Source: Periconia sp. R9002 (taxonomy: Eukaryota; Ascomycota; Dothideomycetes; Pleosporales; Periconiaceae). From it: DNA of 25,332 nt. Shown here in pieces: positions 10,517-19,044 of the stretch. The stretch is taken from assembly GCA_023627715.1 (NCBI GenBank), contig JAMAHW010000176.1, positions 1 to 25,332 on the forward strand, written 5' to 3'. Every line of letters begins with the position of its first letter. The first letter of the stretch is position 1. The notes beneath the pieces were generated by a model. It was given only the letters and a program-made list of their open reading frames with translations. It searched no databases and was not told the DNA's origin. The position numbers and the translations under genes were made by a program.

Positions 10517-11164
10517 ATGGACGGTGGAGGGACCAAAGGCTATACCTCCCCGTTCGGTCTTCTACGTCTTGAGAAGGCAATCGTAGACGACCATGTCAGG
10601 ATAGAAGCGGAAGCCAGTCCAAGCGAGCACTCTCCCCCGTTCGATGCACGGAAACTCCGACTGGGTGGCAACACCAACTATATCTATGGAGGTAGCACTG
10701 GTGGATTTGTTGCCACCATGCTTTATAGGCTTCATATGAACGCGTTACAGTGCTTGGAGGTGTACCGGCGTTTCGGCTGCGACATCTTCAGCGACGGCGG
10801 CTCGTGGGCGACGTATCCTTCCATACAAAATACTCGGGCAAGCATCTAAAAGGCGCAACCATCCAGATTGTGAAAGATTACTACACTCAGTACGCCAGCT
10901 GCAACGGTGGCGACCACTGCGCTACGAGTATAACGGATCCTACACTACCTTCGTCGCATTGATGGGAGACGTACGTTGGATATCCAATTGAACCGTTTCG
11001 ACTACTTCTTCCCGCTGACAGCCTTCTTATAGGATCTACTTGACCGCATTGCACGAAGATGGCTATCTTCATATGCTCTCCCAGCTCCTCACGCACGGCA
11101 GTCACCCTCGTCATAGGGAACCTCAGCTGCCCCACCCCAACTCCCGCGGCTTCTCATCGTTCTA
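10517..11164 (+). pseudogene. Patatin-like phospholipase remnant
   Basis: Patatin-like enzymes are acyl hydrolases with a Ser-Asp dyad. The first frame (10517-10849) has the oxyanion-hole motif DGGGTKGY and the nucleophile elbow GGSTGG in YIYGGSTGGFVATMLYRL, followed by the usual helix with LEVYRRFG. Homology then jumps to a second frame (KYSGKHLKGATIQIVKDYYT, to about 10915) and to a third (RYEYNGSYTTFVALMGD, ending near 10970). After that, a GTACGT donor, a GCTGAC branch-like site and a TATAG acceptor at 11033 still look like an intact intron leading to YLTALHEDGYLHMLSQ. The catalytic Asp region (DGG/DGA after the ATSAAP-like block) is absent, and the coding part is much shorter than usual for the family. 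At least two frameshifts make this a pseudogene unless the assembly is wrong. Confidence 0.75.
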
Positions 11165-11514
11165 AGCGGCAAAAGTATCCTGCTACACACGTCGGCATTT
11201 GTGCGAACAGCCCTGCACAAGCAGCAGGGCCGCTTATCAGACGTGTCATTCGGGGGAATCTGGGCTCGTTCCAAGTACCGCAGCGGGGCAGAGGTAACTA
11301 GTGATGAAGCCCTGGTCTCGTTTGATGGCGGTGATAGAGAAGCTTCATTTTCACTTGGTGTCGGTGAGGCATCGTTGGCAAGTGACGATGTAGGTGAAGG
11401 AACCCAACCCGAAGGTGACGGAACAGTCAGATGGACAGTTGGAGATGGTGCTGGTGATAATGGTGGAGCAGCTCCATGAGCATCTGCACAGGGAGATGGT
11501 AGCGGGATGATCAA
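11089..11514 (-). CDS. Doubtful Ser/Pro-rich open frame, opposed by another frame
   Basis: A 141-codon minus-strand frame is rich in Ser and Pro (for example PLSPAPSPTVHLTVPSPSG). The opposite strand is also open (11201-11479) and reads as a Gly/Asp-rich protein (VGEASLASDDVGEG). Both are explained by an underlying GGTGA-rich composition, so neither is firmly coding. There is no homology that I recognise. Confidence 0.2.
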   Translation of the reverse strand: MIIPLPSPCADAHGAAPPLSPAPSPTVHLTVPSPSGWVPSPTSSLANDASPTPSENEASLSPPSNETRASSLVTSAPLRYLERAQIPPNDTSDKRPCCLCRAVRTNADVCSRILLPLRTMRSRGSWGGAAEVPYDEGDCRA

Positions 11515-11738
11515 AATGAATATATTTGAGAATCAGAATAGTGAGGTGTCTCAGGCTACAGAGAGCGGTAAGATACTTGAAGATATGGTCCAGAAACTCT
11601 GGGTGATCCACACGTACGAGCCTTTGTGGCGGCCACATCGACCGTGTCTGTGACCTAAAAGCGGCTTCTTCCTCATTTGTACATTGTTGCAGCACCCTTG
11701 CACTACAGCGTGCGCACTAGCATGGAAACGGTGCCATC

Positions 11739-12031
11739 TTGTGACAGCATAATAGGACTACTGCGCATAACATCTATCTTCTATGTGTTTTTAACCAGAT
11801 AGGACAACATGTAACCCTCAGAACGCGACGAAATCTTGCTCATCGGTTGTCGGTGTTACTTGGGGGTTAGGTTTATTAGGATTCCCTTGGGAGGCTCAGG
11901 TGGTAAGGCAATAGACAGGAGGGAGTGCCTGCCTTTCGACGGAGGGGTTGCATTACGGGATGGTATTCAGCCACTTGATTCATAGTACTTGATTTTGAAA
12001 CGGCTTCATGAACAGCCAACGCCACCAGCGG
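11739..12031 (-). repeat. Inverted repeat arm B (partner at 4613-4906)
   Basis: This is the reverse-orientation partner of arm A, about 6.8 kb apart. It covers the last codons and the 3' flank of the hypothetical gene at 11876-12376. Sequence on either side is not shared with arm A's surroundings. Arm B sits in the longer open frame and is therefore the better candidate for the parental copy. Confidence 0.85.
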
Positions 12032-12376
12032 TAGTTCTATCTGATCTGGGGGCGTGATTGAATTGAGGTAAAGTAGCTCCTGGTCGAGCGATTTGCGTGT
12101 CTCTGGCGATGGCATGTAGCGACCCGCATGATGAATTTCATAAATTTTGAGTATGGCATGCAAGGCAGGCAAGTTTACCAAACGATGATCGTGAATGGGG
12201 TAGGGACTAGGACAAACTGCATTTTTCATCAAGTCGATATTCTCTATGTAGAAATTAGATCGGATGTCCTGTTCTGACACTACACTTACATAGCAATCAC
12301 ATTTAGCGGGCATTTCTTCCCTGTCTCTGGATATCTGGTACACCACGCTCGAACAGTGTGTCGAAGGTGCGAACAT
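11876..12376 (-). CDS. Hypothetical protein, 166 residues
   Basis: The single open frame starts at ATG 12376 in a favourable context (TACAAATG). The product has a Cys-containing N-terminus (MFAPSTHCSSVVYQ, KCDCYV), a middle with PSPYPIHDHRLVNLPALHAI, and a C-terminal part with GRYMPSPETRKSLDQELLYL. No domain, signal peptide or membrane segment is recognised. The last third is shared with arm A at 4613-4906, where the frame diverges after AEY because of one indel. Either this copy or the other has therefore lost the original C-terminus. Its 3' flank lies in the repeat, so it may belong to a dispersed gene family. Reality as a gene is uncertain. Confidence 0.4.
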   Translation of the reverse strand: MFAPSTHCSSVVYQISRDREEMPAKCDCYVSVVSEQDIRSNFYIENIDLMKNAVCPSPYPIHDHRLVNLPALHAILKIYEIHHAGRYMPSPETRKSLDQELLYLNSITPPDQIELPLVALAVHEAVSKSSTMNQVAEYHPVMQPLRRKAGTPSCLLPYHLSLPRES

Positions 12377-12853
12377 TTGTATTGTACTTGCGTATAGTCA
12401 CACATGTTTAACGTACCAACGTAACCATATTGTATCGTTAATATGCATGGGGCTTTTTATAAGTACACCCATTGATAGATTGGTAAGCAATGGACGGTTG
12501 CTAGCAAGTGCATAAATCACTTATCGTTCACACATGCAGCAACCGGGCCATGGATCATGCACGCCCAAATGAATCGGCGTGCATGGAATGACAAGCTCCA
12601 AGGTTGCTTATGCATATGTTAGAGGCACCTGAATGGCCATAGTCGGCTACGAGGCGTCTAGTGGTGCGCATTTCAACCTTGTATTGCTCCCTGCACGCAT
12701 GTGATGATGAATCAATACTATTATCGTCCGAGTGCCCGATGCCCAAGCCCCTTCCATACGCCACGTGTGCTCACAACAGCCAGTGTCGGCATTAGCGCTA
12801 CGTGCGGCCTCTCCCCTCCTACATAGCCTTCTTTCTGTCTTCCTCAAACCAAA
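12377..12853 (+). promoter_or_regulatory. Intergenic region upstream of the SRR1-like gene
   Basis: This 480-bp gap separates two divergently oriented genes and would hold both promoters. A CCACGTGTGC element (E-box/G-box like) at about 12761-12770 and a C/T-rich patch at 12808-12845 precede the start codon. No TATA box was assigned with confidence. Confidence 0.35.
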
Positions 12854-14104
12854 ATGATGGCTTCTAAGAACAGTGATTCAGATACTAGGTCAACCGGAGA
12901 CGAGAGTTCCAGCCCTGCTTGGAAGCAAGCGCAAGCAGAGAAACAAGCGTGGATGGATTCGCCTGCAGACGAAGAGGCTGAAAAGATAGGAGAGTTCTAT
13001 AAGGACCTCAACGGTCTGCGTGTCTTCCGACCAGAATTGTTCGAATTCGCATACAAACAGTGGCATAATCTGACACCCGAAAACGCCAACGAATTGACAC
13101 TTTTGGACGCTTTTGGAAATGAACACACGTTTGACATATCCTCGTGGGTTGTAGAACCGGGGTAAGTCAAGGCTCAAACGAAAATAACTAAGATGCATAG
13201 CAATTAACATTGAGATAGATATAAGCCGGGCATAGTATTTTCTACCTATCAAGAGCTAGCGTGTGGTGAAAGAGACAACGTTCAGCTACGAGACCTTGAT
13301 GAACTCTTAGCAGCAGGTAACAACGTGTGGTTACCATTTGCCAAAGATTGTGTTAAGAAGCGTATACCAATCTGGTTTGACAACTGCCCTGAGGTAGAAG
13401 TGGGGCGTTTCGACGCGGGCCCGGTCCAACTAGCCGAAGAAACCTGGATCAGGGACGAGAATCGCCGATACTATCGCGACCATCTTCTAAATTCGCTCCA
13501 AGAAGCCCGAAATACAGTACGCATCAAGAAAATCATCTGCTTTGGACTCGGTACCCTACGTGCTGTTCGATACGACGACCCCAACTGCGAGCGAAAGACG
13601 GTAAAGCGCACCGAGCACTATGTGCATCACAATATCGTCTCATTCGACATAGCGCGCAAACTGCAAGAAGTATACGAGAACAATGAGCCAGTCGAAATCA
13701 TTTTCCAGGACCCAGCATATAGAGACGAGGATACGGAATATCTCAGATCGAAAGCGAAAGAAGGCGAGAAATTATCCTTCGTGGATAATCCTCTAGGCTT
13801 CACACTCATTGATGCGAATACACTGGTCGTATGTGTCGGCTCGGTAGACATCTGTATCAGGCAGATTGTCGCAGATATGACGCACTCATTTGGCGGTCCA
13901 GCGGGAATGTTTATCAGGGCTAACGATACATATAACCCTACCAAGTTTACAGATGAAGACGAGGTGAGAATGTATCGGGCAAACCCAGGAAATCCGGAAA
14001 ACAGATATACTGTAGCCATGGTCGAGGGTTACAAACAGGTCTATTATTATTGGGATGACTGTTGGGATAGCCACCTGTATTTAAGGCCCAAATCACCATC
14101 GTAG
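12854..14104 (+). CDS. SRR1-like domain protein, two exons
   Basis: Exons 12854-13161 and 13219-14104 splice across a 57-nt intron (donor GTAAGT, acceptor ATAG, branch-like CTAA/TTAAC), giving 397 residues with a split glycine codon. The N-terminal 50 residues are acidic and likely disordered. The SRR1-like domain spans about residues 200-340, with the typical motifs KKIICFGLGTL (207-217), EIIFQDPAY (262-270) and GFTLIDANTLVV (296-307), then IRQIVADM and a GGPAGMFI strand. SRR1 is named after an Arabidopsis light-signalling and clock protein; yeast Ber1 is a relative. The biochemical role in fungi is not settled and a nucleotide-binding-like fold is only suspected. The frame is intact and the start lies in ACCAAAATGATGG; the second ATG is equally possible. 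The acidic C-terminal region includes FTDEDEVRMY and YYYWDDCWD. Confidence 0.88.
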
Positions 14105-14716
14105 GGTGGTATATGATTCTGTAGGCGTTCCGGTTCTGTCTCCGACTCCAACGCCGGAGCGATTGTCTCATGGAGATTGGATGCTTCTTTTAGACCATTC
14201 TTGGCATCCTAGAGTTGAGCTAGTTTAGTAATCTGTCCAGGTCCCAATCGTGAATAGCCTGAATAAGTCTCTGTTCCATTGGCGTGGTTAAGTGAAGGGT
14301 AGTGGAAAACGGTCATACCTTGAAGCCTTACCCGCTCACCGGCATTCGTCATTGGCCTCGTACATGCTTTGGATCCGTCGTCGTCCCTACTGCATTAGAT
14401 GGAAACTTGAAGTTTATCCTACGGTACTTTGCGGTCAAGATGTGGAGGCAATAAGGCAACCACCGATTCAATGAGGCGCCTGCAGGTCTAAAGTCCCGCA
14501 CGCACGCGGCGCCAGCTAGATACCGAGGCCGCGGACCAGGCAGAGGGAAAGAGCAAGCGCAAGATAATGCCCGTCTGGGCTGCATGACGAACCTGTGCCT
14601 TGAGCTATACATCTACGTCGGTTCCATGGTGGTTGGTGTTACGTGACACTAGAGTCGTGCAGAAAGGTGGTTGGAATTCTGGTTCCGTGCGGCTTTGCTG
14701 ACTCACGAGCAGTTGA
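14105..14716. other. Spacer
   Basis: No gene is supported. A short plus-strand frame (14292-14474) and an opposing frame (14349-14612) have no motifs. The block ends in the CCAAT-bearing promoter of the next gene. Confidence 0.3.
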
Positions 14717-14789
14717 CCAATCAGCAGCTTCGTGCTATCACAGAAAGCGGCAGCACCCAAATCTGTGAGAGCAAAGCGACGCTGATTGG
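14717..14789. promoter_or_regulatory. Inverted pair of CCAAT boxes
   Basis: CCAATCAGC at 14717-14725 faces its exact reverse complement GCTGATTGG at 14781-14789, about 80 bp before the ATG at 14871. CCAAT boxes in fungi are bound by the Hap/NF-Y complex. Position and symmetry suggest a promoter, but this is inferred. Confidence 0.45.
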
Positions 14790-14870
14790 CCTTCGCAGAT
14801 GGCTATGTGCTTGGCGTCTCACCTCATATTAGTGTTCTGCTAGCCATCCCTCTGACATTTGCTATTCGAC

Positions 14871-15894
14871 ATGTCCCTCGCTTCCACCGACCTCTACAAA
14901 TTAAAAGAAGATGCCGAAATTTTAGTCGCCAATATTGTTGAGGCCATCTCCTTGTACAATGTTCCCAACGCCATCCTGGATGGGCCTCCTGTTAGCAGGA
15001 AGAGCAATGCTCGAACGAACCGAACGCGCAACGACAAACAGATGCGCTACAAACTCTTTACTCGACTCTCGGCCCTGAGGGGTAACTTGGATAAAATACT
15101 GGACATTACAGACGTGCGAAAATGACATCGGTGACTCCGCAACCGCAGCAACGAGCGCGCCAGAGACAACGAGCGCGCCAGAGACGAGCGCGCCAGAACC
15201 GACCGCACTAGAGCTGACGAGCGCGTCAGAACCGACTGTATCGAAGCCGACAATATAAGAACCGCCCACTCTGCAAATTACGGCAACAAGCGCGCTGCTC
15301 CCCGTTGGAGACAATGCGCCAGTCGTTCGTCGGGAAGCCACGAACAAAGTCCAAACAACGATTGCTCCAACACCGCACAGAGATCTAAGTGCCACTGCCC
15401 TGCAGTTTACGTGCAAGGCTAGTGATCTAGGGAAAAACATGACGTCTTTCATTGACTACGCCGTTGACAAGTTGGGCAAAGTACACGTAGCCAAAGACGG
15501 CCATATACTGCTTAAGGTGCGATCGTTACCCGCGACCGACTGGGCAGGAGTAATGCAAAAGGCCGAGCTACCGGAGGGTCAAATCTACGGGTTCTGCTTT
15601 GAAAAGGGAGATCGCCCAGGCGTCGCACACTCGCGCGTAGCAGCAAGCAAGAAGTCCACGCAGTTTTCCCTTCCAAACTTCTCCGCTTGCAGGACGTATG
15701 AATGCGCCGATCCCGAGAAGAGCTTCCAGGATATAGTTGATAGCCCGTCACGTCAGACTACGCAAATCAAAACCCTCGAATCGGTTTGGTGCAGAATCCA
15801 TGGGTGTGTGGACTCAAGACGCTGTGGAAAGGGGGAAGCTGGCGCTACGCGGACAGCGACTACGGCGGGCTTCTTTGAAAGCTGGGTGTGCTAG
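14871..15894 (+). pseudogene. Unrecognised gene with TSAPE repeats, frame broken
   Basis: An ATG at 14871 opens a helical N-terminal region (LYKLKEDAEILVANIVEAIS, then KQMRYKLFTRLSALRGNLDK) that ends at 15123-15125. The next frame is open directly across the break (DIGDSATAATSAPETTSAPE) and continues to 15892-15894, apart from one stop (TAA, 15256-15258). The shift sits at a run of four A's (15119-15122), where one A fewer would restore continuity. The TAA could come from CAA by C-to-T change. The C-terminal part has a globular look (FIDYAVDKLGKVHVAKDGHI, AELPEGQIYGFCFEKGDRPG). No family is recognised. The opposite strand is also open (14922-15452), but its Ala/Val/Ser repeats look like a shadow. 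Alternatives are an unmodelled intron or an assembly indel. Confidence 0.45.
15151..15231 (+). repeat. 15-bp coding repeats (TSAPE)
   Basis: The unit ACGAGCGCGCCAGAG occurs at 15151-15165 and 15169-15183, with near copies at 15184-15198 and 15217-15231. It encodes a Thr-Ser-Ala-Pro-Glu linker. The repeat separates the helical N-terminal from the globular C-terminal part of the broken gene. Confidence 0.85.
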
Positions 15895-16404
15895 AAAGTA
15901 ATTTTTAGAGCACGTACATGTTTCAGTACCCATCTGGAATGTTGTCTCATTTGTTACCCGTATTCCTGTCCTCATCCACCCCGTGCCTTCAACTCGCCTT
16001 CCCGATAAAAACCCGACCCTCTTAGTCAATAACCCTCCTCACTACGAGCGACATGACCCTACCCTGAAATGCATGAACATATTAGATATGTGTGGAATTT
16101 AATGTGGATGAAGGAGCTTGCCGCGCGCGTAGTTGCGATTGTTGAGTGGGTCCGCTGCAGGAACCGACCGGGACTTGTAGCGGGGCAAGAATGCGCATTA
16201 TTGCATAGATTGTCTTTACAGTCAACGGATTTAGGCCAGTGGTAAAGCGGTAGCCTCGTCGCCTGAGAGCCAGTTGGTAGTATTAGCCTCCAGTAATGAG
16301 ACAGCATAATTGTAGAAGAGAGCCAACGGATCTTGCCGTGGCATGTTGGCCGCTTTTGTGGAAGTTCCGAGCCTGGCCACGATGGACTTACTAACGGGAC
16401 TAAT
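15895..16404. other. Spacer with one small minus-strand frame
   Basis: A minus-strand frame (16231-16422, 63 codons, containing KISPVSKSIVARLG and DPLALFYNYAVSLLEANTT) begins inside the downstream hairpin repeat. It looks protein-like but matches nothing I recognise. The rest holds nothing identifiable. Confidence 0.25.
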
Positions 16405-16444
16405 TTTTGGAATGCTCCCCATTCCAAAACCGAATATCTGAGTA
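16405..16444 (+). repeat. Hairpin-bearing 40-bp repeat, copy 1
   Basis: TTTTGGAAT and its exact complement ATTCCAAAA flank a 7-nt loop, followed by CCGAATATCTGAGTA. A second copy lies in the same orientation at 18945-18983. The pogo-like remnant starts a few bases downstream, so this may be part of a transposon or a site next to one. Confidence 0.75.
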
Positions 16445-16459
16445 GGGTCTATGGGGTTT

Positions 16460-16857
16460 AGCTATGGAGTAAGAAGGGTTGATAAGAGGGAGCTTGCCTA
16501 TCAGGCCAAGCTTTTTAAGCAGGTTGAAGCTCAAGAAAAACGTGAGTAGCATGAGGAGGCAAAGAGGGTAAAACAGGCTGAAACTGAGGCCAAAAACCAG
16601 GCCGAAAAGCGTGCCAAAGCGGCTCCCAAACTATTACCAATTACCCAAAAGGGAAAGATGAGGGCCCACGTCTTCCCTCTCGAAAAACTCAGCCAACGAA
16701 AAAAGCTCCGACTGGACGCGCGCAATTAGGTAGAGCTCCTGAGGTGCCCCCAGCTCCACCCGCCAGGACTACCGCGCACGGGCGAAATATCCACCTCCCA
16801 AATCGATATATTTGGTTAAAAATAGCTGATATTACAGCTTCATTATTTGTAGAATAA
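16460..16857 (+). mobile_element. C-terminal remnant of a pogo/Fot1-like transposase
   Basis: The first frame reads YGVRRVDKRELAYQAKLFKQ, then a Lys/Glu/Ala-rich charged helix (AKRVKQAETEAKNQAEKRAK), and is interrupted by a TAG at 16547-16549, probably from CAG. After a shift near 16660, a second frame reads RKTQPTKKAPTGRAQLG and ends with GRNIHLPNRYIW and the stop at 16855-16857. A charged coiled helix followed by a short GRNIxLPxRY tail is how I remember the end of fungal pogo-type DDE transposases. The catalytic DDE domain, HTH region and terminal inverted repeats are not visible, so this is a dead fragment. Confidence 0.65.
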
Positions 16858-16978
16858 TCACACACGAAATTCGATAAAAGAACCATGTTTGTATGGAGTT
16901 CTACATAAAACTAACAATGGGTTTTCGATTGGACTGGTGCGGTGCGCGCCAAGTGATCAGAAACGTTACACGTCAGGA

Positions 16979-18154
16979 TCATTTCATGATAAACGGTGCT
17001 TTCTTCAAAGCACTCGCCTGTATACTCCATGACTCTCAACCCAATTGTATGAGTTGTTTTCCAAACTCCCTTAGTAGCTTCTCCACATGCAAACGCCCCG
17101 TGCTAGACTCGTCTTTGTACTCTAAATCTGTTCCAAAAGTAGCGATCCTCCAATGCCTCTTCCACTCTTCCACCGCTAGGACAGCTTCGCGGTGCTAACT
17201 TTGGATATTGGTGGCGATCACGTAGAATAATGAGCGCTTTGCATGATGCTTCGTCGGCTTGAAAAGCTTGACCGAAGAGAACCTACTGAAGGTATACAAT
17301 AAAGAGACGGTATGTAGAGCTTCGACTTTATGGAGAAGGACAATCATAGTTCCGCCGCTTTTAACATGTTCAAGGCCAATGGCAAGCTGCGTAACCGCCA
17401 GTCTGCGGGCTTCTCTCGTCTCCCGGTACGTAGCTCGGCTATGTGTCCGGAGGACTTAACCGTCACATAAGATAAGATGGAAGAGCTGGCAAGGGTCAAA
17501 CCGTTGTGGTAGCATGTTGCTGGCGTCCGGGTACTCTATAGGGATGTCTGCGACGCCCATATCCGCAGCTAACATTGTGATGTCAAGGAATTCGAGTGTC
17601 ACATTGGGACTTTTCGGTAGAAGTACCTTGTGGCCACCCTCGGAGACCGGCAGGCTAAGGCCAAGAGCACAAGCTCCAGGATTTTTCCGCAGCGTTGTTG
17701 CAAGGAACCGCCAGGCGCAATACACATGTCCAGGATAGTCGGCCTAATAGTCTCTGATATTCCCAAGACACAAGTCGACAGATGCATTTCTTCGCCAATC
17801 TCTTTCATCATCTTATAGAAAATGTGTGCCATTTTCCGATCAGCGGTATCGGCATTGTGACGTTGCTGCTGGAAGTATCGGTCGCCTTGGGGATTACTCC
17901 ATCCCTAAATTAGGCAACGTCATTGCCTGAGGTTGCCCGATAGTTTTGGTGTTTGATTTATTTACCTGCTGTCGAAGCTGGGTCAGTTGCCGAAGCTGCT
18001 CAACATTCTCCAATAGGTACATTTTTATCATAGAGCTATCAGATGACGTCTCTTTGCCATGCGGATATTGCGTCTGGTCAATACACTCTGGGAAGTCGTT
18101 TGAGCCATTCTGGGGTGGACCAATGCTGGTTGTCCCCACCAAGGTTTTGGGCAT
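16979..18154 (-). pseudogene. FtsJ-like (RrmJ-type) methyltransferase pseudogene
   Basis: Reading on the minus strand, exon 1 (18154-17966) ends LENVEQLRQLTQLRQQ. A 61-nt intron (17965-17905, donor GTAAAT, acceptor TTTAG) leads to exon 2, which continues GWSNPQGDRYFQQQR, FYKMMKEIGEEMH and the SAM-binding motif ILDMCIAPGG. Further motifs are LEFLDITMLAADMG, FHLILCDG (motif IV region), VKSGGTMIVLLHKVE and FKPTKHHAKRSLFYVIATN, down to the stop at 16981-16979. FtsJ enzymes methylate RNA 2'-O-ribose using S-adenosylmethionine; this fungal subgroup's substrate is not known to me. The coding frame is broken by one missing T just after the PGG motif (17701-17712) and by three in-frame stops at 17458-17456, 17197-17195 and 17038-17036. 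Each stop is explained by one C-to-T change (CAA, CAG and CGA codons). The region is otherwise highly protein-like, so decay is recent. Confidence 0.8.
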
Positions 18155-18944
18155 GGTTATTGGCTTTGGTAGATGAGGAAAACGAGATGACAGAATTCAA
18201 ATGCTTATACAAGGCCTCGTCTATAGCATAGATGAGCACTCTAGTCTTTGGAAGGACGCCAGTTCCTTGCTCTTACCAGCTGTCAAAATATTTTGAACGA
18301 ATTCTATATACGTGGGCATGCAGAGACTGCCTCTAATAGGTTTCAAGTGGCATACGGCTGAGCTCGTTGGAAGAAGATACAACCACGAGTTTTACGCATG
18401 GATACCCAAACTTAAATTTCTGCAAAACTTTACCTAGTGGTTTACTGAAATTGTATGCACCGAGAATCCAATCACTACAAGATCACCTACACCATGTACC
18501 AGCTCAACGGAACTAAAAAGGTCTATGAGGAAGGCAGGAGCTCGCAGCAATAGCAGAGTAGCAGAATGAGTGGTGTGTTACTCCAGACGTTGATCTAGAG
18601 AACGCGTCGCCGACGCGTGGCGGGGGCTCTAGCCAAAAGTGGAACAACACCCCTGTTGATTTCATTTTGAGGCTGATATGATTTTATCATAGGTCTCAGC
18701 TGAAGAACAAACCAGTCAATGTGAGTGCCTCAAATGCGGTCTGTCCGTCATAGAGTGAATCATGTATTTGTAAATAGTACCGTACACGGTCCATAGATGA
18801 CATTTCGAAGCTCCGAGAAATATTGTAACAGTGAAATGATGCTGTAGCGCATCTGGGAAGCTCCAGTAGCGAAGATGCATTGATGCTAGGAACGACAATA
18901 TATAGATAAATAACGTGTGTCAGTTTATCTGCGCTGAAGACCTC
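18155..18944. other. Spacer upstream of the FtsJ-like pseudogene
   Basis: No gene is supported. A 17-bp palindrome lies at 18602-18618. Otherwise the sequence is unremarkable and only short frames occur. Confidence 0.3.
18602..18618. promoter_or_regulatory. Perfect palindrome with two ACGCGT cores
   Basis: ACGCGTCG, one C, then CGACGCGT form an 8-bp perfect inverted repeat. ACGCGT is the core of the MluI cell-cycle box bound by Mbp1/Swi6-type factors in yeasts. It may be a regulatory site of the nearby minus-strand gene, about 450 bp away, or just a GC-rich palindrome. Confidence 0.35.
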
Positions 18945-18983
18945 TTTGGAATGCCCCCTTGTTCCAAACCGAATACCTGAGTA
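18945..18983 (+). repeat. Hairpin-bearing 40-bp repeat, copy 2
   Basis: TTTGGAA and TTCCAAA flank a 10-nt loop, followed by CCGAATACCTGAGTA. It matches copy 1 at 16405-16444 with a few changes and a small loop-length difference. It lies just beyond the 3' end of the BTB gene. Confidence 0.75.
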
Positions 18984-19044
18984 AAACGTTAAGATTTTTT
19001 GAACTTGCCGACTGGGCTCTGGGCTAATATACCAAAAGCATTCT

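Noticed and set aside
14922..15452. Long minus-strand frame of 176 codons rich in Ala, Val, Ser and Leu
   Set aside because: It is the reverse reading of the TSAPE repeats; the plus strand has the more protein-like composition and a promoter-like upstream region.
16230..16290. AGTGGTAAAGCGG, resembling a tRNA A box
   Set aside because: No B box or cloverleaf follows at the right distance.
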